Positions 6,664 to 9,675 of a stretch of DNA of 9,675 nt are shown here, in pieces (position 1 is the first letter of the stretch; every line of letters starts with the position of its first letter). A program made the translations under genes and the position numbers. This DNA comes from Patescibacteria group bacterium (GTDB lineage Bacteria > Patescibacteriota > Minisyncoccia > Phycocordibacterales > CAIRYW01), in assembly GCA_030917145.1 (NCBI GenBank), contig JAUPVJ010000014.1, positions 1-9,675 on the forward strand. The letters are read 5' to 3'. The notes beneath the pieces are model-generated. The model saw nothing but the letters and a program-made list of their open reading frames with translations. It was not told the DNA's origin and did no database searches.

Positions 6664-7464
6664 TTATTTTAAATTCTTTTCTAAGAAAGTTACTGTTTTT
6701 GCCCAAGCATCTTTTGTTTCTTCAGGTGCATAATTCATTCCAGATGGATTTGCAAAAGCATGTCCGACACCTTCATAAATATAAATTTCATTTGAAATCC
6801 CTAAAGTGTTTAAGGAACTTTCAAAAGTTTTTACATTTTCAACTGGAATCACTTGATCTTTGTCACCAAAAATCCCAAGAACAGGCCAGGCGATAGGCTT
6901 TAAAGCATCTGTAGTTGTAGCCATACCTCCTCCGTAGTAAACCACGGTTGCGTCTAGTTTTTCACCTGAAATAGACAAATTAACCGATTGCTTGCCACCA
7001 AAACACCATCCCAAAGAAGCAATCTTTTGAGCCCCTTTGCTTCTCAAAAACTCAATTCCTGCTTTCATGTTTTCTACACCTTTAGTCTGATCAAAAGCTT
7101 TTGTCAGTTCTCGAGCTTCATCTTGGGTCTCTACAGTTTTTCCAAAAAGATCTACAGCGAGGACCATGTACCCCTCCTTAGCCAATTCTTCTGCCATAAG
7201 CTTTGTCTCTGGGCGTAATCCTCGGTTTTCATGGATCATGAGCACTGCCGGGTAAGAACCCTCTGCAATAGGGCGCACAAAATAACCGTTTGCCCCTTCA
7301 AAATATTTTACATCAGACAAAACTTCGATTGGAGTGTCTTTTTCACTTAAAAGCAACTCTACGTTTTTAATATCTGGAGTTTTGGAAGTATTTTTAGTTT
7401 GCCAAAAATAGACACCACTTACAATTAAAATCAAAACAATAATTACATAAAATGACTTATTCAT
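6664..7464 (-). CDS. membrane-anchored dienelactone hydrolase family protein
   Basis: A 266-residue alpha/beta hydrolase with an N-terminal TM anchor (residues 5-21). The dienelactone hydrolase signature is complete: E79 in MIHENRG, nucleophile C154 in the G-W-C-F-G-G elbow (152-157), probable acid D203 in FGDKDQVIP, and H236 in GVGHAFANP. The cysteine nucleophile separates it from serine esterases. The true substrate is unknown; family members act on lactones and esters, and the anchor places this one outside the cytoplasmic membrane. It is the first gene of a four-gene minus-strand operon with the C39-like peptidase, histidine phosphatase and DM13 protein. A TATAAT box lies exactly 6 nt upstream of the ATG. 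Confidence 0.92.
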   Translation of the reverse strand: MNKSFYVIIVLILIVSGVYFWQTKNTSKTPDIKNVELLLSEKDTPIEVLSDVKYFEGANGYFVRPIAEGSYPAVLMIHENRGLRPETKLMAEELAKEGYMVLAVDLFGKTVETQDEARELTKAFDQTKGVENMKAGIEFLRSKGAQKIASLGWCFGGKQSVNLSISGEKLDATVVYYGGGMATTTDALKPIAWPVLGIFGDKDQVIPVENVKTFESSLNTLGISNEIYIYEGVGHAFANPSGMNYAPEETKDAWAKTVTFLEKNLK

Positions 7465-7470
7465 ACCTAA

Positions 7471-7476
7471 ATTATA
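7471..7476 (-). promoter_or_regulatory. leaderless-type -10 box of the hydrolase-peptidase-phosphatase-DM13 operon
   Basis: On the minus strand, TATAAT is followed by 6 nt and the ATG at 7464, predicting initiation at the A of ATG. The box lies in the 36-bp gap after the SET gene, so the operon need not depend on read-through. No consensus -35. Confidence 0.6.
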
Positions 7477-7500
7477 CTAAAATATTGAGATGTCGGGAAG

Positions 7501-7986
7501 CTAAATTTTTAGAATAAAATCTGGCACAATTTCCTCTTTTATATATTTTTCTTTAAGCTTCAAAGGTAGCTTCTTAAATTGTTTTACTACTTTTCGACAT
7601 TTTTGACTACCGCAATTACACTCCATCTCCCACACATCGTCGCGAGCAAGAATCGTAGAGTAGTCAAACAAAACTTCTTCATCTTTTAAAATCGGCAAAA
7701 TGGAATATATAAAAAGTTTTTTGTTCTTTTTTACGACTTTAGCATTTGGCTCACAACTGTGGTTTATAAAATTTGCAATATCCTTTCCAGGACTTATATA
7801 TAAATCATCGTCATATCTAAAAGTGTTGTTTCTAGTTTCTTCATCTATATCGTCGTCTTCGTTGCAGGTCAAAAATACACCTTTAATTTCAAGAATCATT
7901 TTCTCTGGCAAAATTTTTTTTCGAGCAAACGCACCTTTGCCGTTGCGAGCGTCTTTTACATAAACTTTTTTTTCTTCCATCGCCAT
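7501..7986 (-). CDS. SET-domain protein with post-SET zinc cysteines (putative protein lysine methyltransferase)
   Basis: A 161-residue compact SET protein. The N-terminal SET strand KGAFARKKILPEKMILEIKG (17-36) is followed by NFINHSCEPNAKV (72-84), the SAM-binding and pseudoknot motif, and EEVLFDYS (103-110) with the catalytic-type tyrosine Y109. Right after it lies a post-SET motif ECNCGSQKCRK, with C123, C125 and C130; together with C78 of NHSC these match the four zinc ligands of eukaryotic post-SET enzymes such as DIM-5. The core therefore looks active, using SAM to methylate a lysine on an unknown protein. It starts 9 nt after the Nudix gene, with which it forms an operon. Met1 and Met3 are both possible starts. 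Target and cellular role are not evident. Confidence 0.9.
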   Translation of the reverse strand: MAMEEKKVYVKDARNGKGAFARKKILPEKMILEIKGVFLTCNEDDDIDEETRNNTFRYDDDLYISPGKDIANFINHSCEPNAKVVKKNKKLFIYSILPILKDEEVLFDYSTILARDDVWEMECNCGSQKCRKVVKQFKKLPLKLKEKYIKEEIVPDFILKI

Positions 7987-7995
7987 AAATTTAAA

Positions 7996-8424
7996 TTACA
8001 ATCTTCCTTTATATTTTTCTAAAAAATGTGGTAATTGTGAATGTAGAGGAGTTGGTAAAGCACTAATCGGAAACCAACAAACTTCGTCAAATTTGTGAGG
8101 TTCACCATTGGACACTTTTTCTCTATCTACCAAAACTTTAAAATCTAAAGCAATCCAGTGAGTCTTTTGACTACCGTGCTCTCTGTGCACATCTCGGTAG
8201 CCTAAAAATTCAAAACCTAAAACATCCGTGCAGTACTCTTCGGCAATTTCCTTTTTCAAGGTTTCCTCTACCTTGTCGCCAAACTCTAAACCTCCACCAC
8301 CACAATCCCAAACACCTTTTTCATCACGACAATTTTCTCCTCTTTTGTTTAGCAGAACATTTCCCTTGCCGTCATGGCAAAAGTAAACAACAGAAACCCC
8401 TGTAAAATCTTGTCCTTTTTTCAT
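7996..8424 (-). CDS. Nudix hydrolase with a degenerate Nudix box
   Basis: A 142-residue protein, normal for a single Nudix domain. The Nudix box runs from G44 to T66: GGLEFGD, then KE-I-A-EE. Compared with the consensus G-x5-E-x7-R-E-U-x-E-E-x-G-U, the first Glu is D50, the Arg is K58 and the last Gly is C65, but the metal-binding glutamates E59, E62 and E63 remain, so activity is likely. Upstream, VLLNKRGENCRDEKGVWDCGGG (23-44) is a usual substrate-side strand and loop; W118 F119 P120 in the C-terminal part is also common. Substrate (nucleoside diphosphate derivative) not determinable. It is the first gene of a Nudix-SET operon. An extended -10 box lies 7 nt upstream of the ATG. Confidence 0.92.
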   Translation of the reverse strand: MKKGQDFTGVSVVYFCHDGKGNVLLNKRGENCRDEKGVWDCGGGGLEFGDKVEETLKKEIAEEYCTDVLGFEFLGYRDVHREHGSQKTHWIALDFKVLVDREKVSNGEPHKFDEVCWFPISALPTPLHSQLPHFLEKYKGRL

Positions 8425-8431
8425 AAAAAAG

Positions 8432-8440
8432 ATTATAGCA
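8432..8440 (-). promoter_or_regulatory. leaderless-type extended -10 box of the Nudix-SET operon
   Basis: On the minus strand, TG-C-TATAAT (hexamer 8432-8437) ends 7 nt before the ATG at 8424. The transcript would have 0-1 nt of leader. The 13-nt context AAAATGCTATAAT is nearly identical to that before the gene at 9474. Confidence 0.6.
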
Positions 8441-8462
8441 TTTTACAAACAAAAACTGATTT

Positions 8463-8478
8463 GTGGTTAAACAACCAC
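8463..8478 (-). terminator. weak terminator-like hairpin after the EamA gene
   Basis: A perfect 6-bp stem, GTGGTT/AACCAC, with a 4-nt loop begins at the EamA stop codon. The T-run (TTTTT) starts only about 7 nt after the stem, so it is not a classical intrinsic terminator. It could still end or stabilise the EamA transcript before the Nudix promoter. Confidence 0.3.
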
Positions 8479-8900
8479 TACTTGAGAAAAATAGTAGCCA
8501 AAACCCCGAGAGTGATCAATATTCCACCTGTCACGTTTCCCACATTTGGTTTTTCACCCAAGAAAATAAAAGCTAAAACAATTGTCAAAACTATACTAAG
8601 CTTGTCGATTGGTGCCACACGAGAAACCTCACCAAGCTGAAGGGCTTTATAATAAAACAACCAAGACAATCCTGTCGCAATCGCAGAAAGCACAATAAAC
8701 AGATAGGTGTGTTTTGAAATTTTAAAAAGATCAGAAGCATTTCCTTGCACAAGGACAATTCCCCACGCAAAAAATACAATGATCACAGTTCGAATAGCCA
8801 CAGCTAAATTACTGTCTATATTTTTTACACCAATTTTTCCAAAAATTGCCACAAGCGAAGCAAAGAAAGCTGAGAGAATAGCGTAAGTAATCCAATTCAT
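8478..8900 (-). CDS. EamA-family membrane protein, single-repeat (half-size) transporter
   Basis: A 140-residue integral membrane protein with about five hydrophobic helices: roughly residues 4-22, 32-52, 65-85, 102-114 and 120-139. Sequence features of EamA/DMT proteins are clear: ILSAFFASLVAIFGKIGVKN at the N-terminus, then FYYKALQLGEVSRVAPIDKLS (82-102) and FIFLGEKPNVGNVTGGILITLGV (111-133). It carries one EamA repeat instead of the usual two (about 300 residues). It belongs to a known half-size class that should work as a dimer; it is not a truncation, since it has a clean start and stop. Substrate (metabolite export) unknown. It is a single-gene unit with its own extended -10 box 12 nt upstream. 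Confidence 0.93.
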   Translation of the reverse strand: MNWITYAILSAFFASLVAIFGKIGVKNIDSNLAVAIRTVIIVFFAWGIVLVQGNASDLFKISKHTYLFIVLSAIATGLSWLFYYKALQLGEVSRVAPIDKLSIVLTIVLAFIFLGEKPNVGNVTGGILITLGVLATIFLK

Positions 8901-8912
8901 ATTTGTGAAAAA

Positions 8913-8921
8913 ATTATAACA
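8913..8921 (-). promoter_or_regulatory. extended -10 promoter of the EamA gene
   Basis: On the minus strand, TG-T-TATAAT (hexamer 8913-8918) lies 12 nt upstream of the ATG at 8900, predicting a leader of about 6 nt that lacks a Shine-Dalgarno sequence. It is the same extended -10 as at 1056-1064 and 4660-4668. Confidence 0.55.
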
Positions 8922-8943
8922 TATTAAAAAAACAACCAGAGAT

Positions 8944-9474
8944 TTAAAGATTGTTTATCAAATCTTCTATTGAATCTCCAGGTGCCGTTTCAAACTTCAC
9001 ATTTTTAATTTCTGGAAACTGAAGTAAAGTCTTTTCAACCAAGGGTTTAATTTTTTCAAAACTGATAGAAACCCCAGCCCAACCATTGAGTTGCATACCG
9101 AGTACTACATAGGCAGTACCGTCGACAATTTTAAAATATTCGATTTTTGAAGCCATCTCACCTCCTTGGGTTTTAATATATGAAGCAGACGCACCGGCAC
9201 TTGCTTTGATCACATCAGTCGTTGTAGCAACAGACACAACTTTTTTTACAAAAGACAAAGATTCTAGAGGGTTTGATCCCCCATCGAAAATAAATTTATT
9301 CATCTCGGTGTCGTAGGTGCTCAGATTTTCTGGAACCATAATTGTGACACTTGAAATTTCTGTAGACTTTTCTTCTTCAATTACAACAACATCTTTTTTA
9401 GAATTAAAAAGAAAAATTAAGACAACTACCACAACAACTAAAGCAATTCCGAAAATAGTTTTTTTGTTTATCAT
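8944..9474 (-). CDS. membrane-anchored protein with GerMN-like domain
   Basis: A 176-residue protein. Residues 6-23 are an N-terminal TM anchor, followed by a polar linker (KKDVVVIEEEKSTEISS). Residues about 42-165 form one extracytoplasmic domain: VTIMVPEN (43-50), NPLESLSFVKKVVSVATTTDVIKAS (68-92), IVDGTAYVVLG (116-126), NGWAGVSISFEKIKPLVEKTLLQFP (130-154) and a final strand VKFETAPGD. The order of strands and the pattern 'k.v..t.d.i.a...dg.a.V.l....gw....' resemble GerMN (sporulation/germination) domains, which also occur in non-spore-formers; the match is by eye and moderate. No catalytic residues are evident, which fits a binding or structural role at the cell surface. It is monocistronic, with a TACAAT box 6 nt before the ATG. 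Confidence 0.75.
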   Translation of the reverse strand: MINKKTIFGIALVVVVVVLIFLFNSKKDVVVIEEEKSTEISSVTIMVPENLSTYDTEMNKFIFDGGSNPLESLSFVKKVVSVATTTDVIKASAGASASYIKTQGGEMASKIEYFKIVDGTAYVVLGMQLNGWAGVSISFEKIKPLVEKTLLQFPEIKNVKFETAPGDSIEDLINNL

Positions 9475-9480
9475 CTTTCA

Positions 9481-9489
9481 ATTGTAGCA
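9481..9489 (-). promoter_or_regulatory. leaderless-type extended -10 box of the GerMN-like gene
   Basis: On the minus strand, TG-C-TACAAT (hexamer 9481-9486) lies exactly 6 nt before the ATG at 9474. The TG extension compensates for the weaker hexamer. No -35 is visible. Confidence 0.55.
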
Positions 9490-9510
9490 TTTTAAAGACC
9501 TGATTTTTTA

Positions 9511-9549
9511 AACAAAAAAAATACTCCAACAGGTCGAAACCTTTGGAGT
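9511..9549 (-). terminator. Rho-independent terminator for a minus-strand transcript entering from the right
   Basis: On the minus strand a hairpin of two stem parts, 7 bp (9523-9529 with 9543-9549) and 4 bp (9531-9534 with 9539-9542), has a single bulged base at 9530 and a tetraloop (9535-9538). It is followed by A and then eight T's (9514-9521). The plus-strand reading has no T-run, so it is directional. It ends whatever is transcribed from beyond 9550 and insulates the promoter at 9481-9489. Confidence 0.85.
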
Positions 9550-9675
9550 CGTAAAGAGCTAACATTGATCAAGCCGTAATGTATGGTGTTTGGATTTGAA
9601 CCCTTACACCATCCCTCTCCATCATCATAGTGCATGGACAAAGTGACAGAGGTTCGGTCGGACTCGCAATTTTCA
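9550..9675 (-). ncRNA. candidate structured RNA, 3' part (partial, runs off right edge)
   Basis: Seen: the stretch before the terminator is clearly GC-richer than the rest (37 of the last 75 bases are G or C). It folds by eye into abutting hairpins on the minus strand: stem 9618-9622/9634-9638 (TCCAT/ATGGA) closed further out by 9614-9617/9649-9652; stem 9583-9589/9606-9612 (ATGGTGT/ACACCAT, with an inner GG/CC and a GTTCAAAT loop); stem 9562-9566/9578-9582 (ACATT/AATGT), which touches the previous one directly. Inference: the 3' half of a structured non-coding RNA ended by the terminator at 9511-9549. It is not a tRNA: the T-arm-like loop has no 5-bp stem. A 60-codon open frame (9492-9674) crosses the same bases and the terminator, which makes coding less likely. 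Family not recognised. Confidence 0.4.

Noticed and set aside
8926..8945. T-run TTTTTTT after the GerMN-like gene as an intrinsic terminator
   Set aside because: Only a weak A/T-rich 5-6 bp pairing with a long loop can be drawn before it; no stable stem.
9594..9605. T-arm-like GGGTTCAAATCC on the minus strand, suggesting a tRNA or tmRNA end
   Set aside because: The bases around the loop pair only two deep (GG/CC) before AA/AA mismatches, there is no acceptor stem, no D-arm and no CCA context, so it is not a tRNA T-arm.
9492..9674. 60-codon open frame on the minus strand at the right edge
   Set aside because: It runs through the terminator hairpin and its T-run before reaching TAA, and its composition after residue 40 follows the hairpin. 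An RNA or another frame is more likely, although an unseen upstream part could still make it coding.
1..9675. CRISPR arrays, insertion sequences, attachment sites, toxin-antitoxin or defence islands
   Set aside because: No direct repeats with spacers, no transposase or integrase, no terminal inverted repeats and no tRNA-linked duplication were seen. The Cas4-like nuclease is next to a helicase, not to cas genes.

Overview
The window is AT-rich, densely coded and almost entirely bacterial in look: 13 supportable genes, 12 of them on the minus strand, with short gaps and small proteins. The mix suggests a small-genome bacterium of the Candidate Phyla Radiation (Patescibacteria, Parcubacteria-like): a PIF1-type helicase with a C-terminal HTH_40-like domain, a stand-alone RecB/Cas4-type nuclease, a 140-residue single-repeat EamA protein, a SET methyltransferase, a DUF4105 protein, a DM13 protein and many N-terminally anchored proteins. 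This taxonomic assignment is inference from gene content and cannot be proved from the window alone.

Layout, left to right. 1-139: edge region with a near-perfect sigma70-type promoter on the minus strand firing out of the window, overlapped by a possible 3' end of a plus-strand gene. 140-973 (-): Ala/Gly/Glu/Lys-rich heptad-repeat and coiled-coil protein. 1075-1905 (+): membrane-anchored DUF4105 protein, divergent from the former and meeting the next gene tail to tail in a shared CTAG. 1902-2738 (-) and 2758-4416 (-): PD-(D/E)XK nuclease downstream of a PIF1-like helicase, a probable DNA-processing pair. 4454-4615 (-): a 53-residue one-TM protein. 7464 down to 4697 (-): operon of dienelactone-hydrolase-like protein, C39-like peptidase, histidine phosphatase and DM13 protein; three of the four have N-terminal membrane anchors, so this looks like an envelope-facing set. 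8424 down to 7501 (-): Nudix hydrolase followed by a SET-domain protein. 8478-8900 (-): EamA half-transporter. 8944-9474 (-): anchored GerMN-like protein. 9475-9675: a Rho-independent terminator on the minus strand preceded by a GC-richer chain of hairpins that continues past the right edge, a candidate structured RNA.

The most unifying signal is regulatory. First genes of transcription units carry a TATAAT-type -10 box just upstream of the ATG, in four cases exactly 6 nt away and in one case 7 nt. That places the transcription start on or within one base of the A of ATG, so these mRNAs should be leaderless. Genes inside operons show no properly spaced Shine-Dalgarno sequence. All 13 genes stop with TAA or TAG, never TGA. 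I found no CRISPR array, insertion sequence, tRNA or rRNA.
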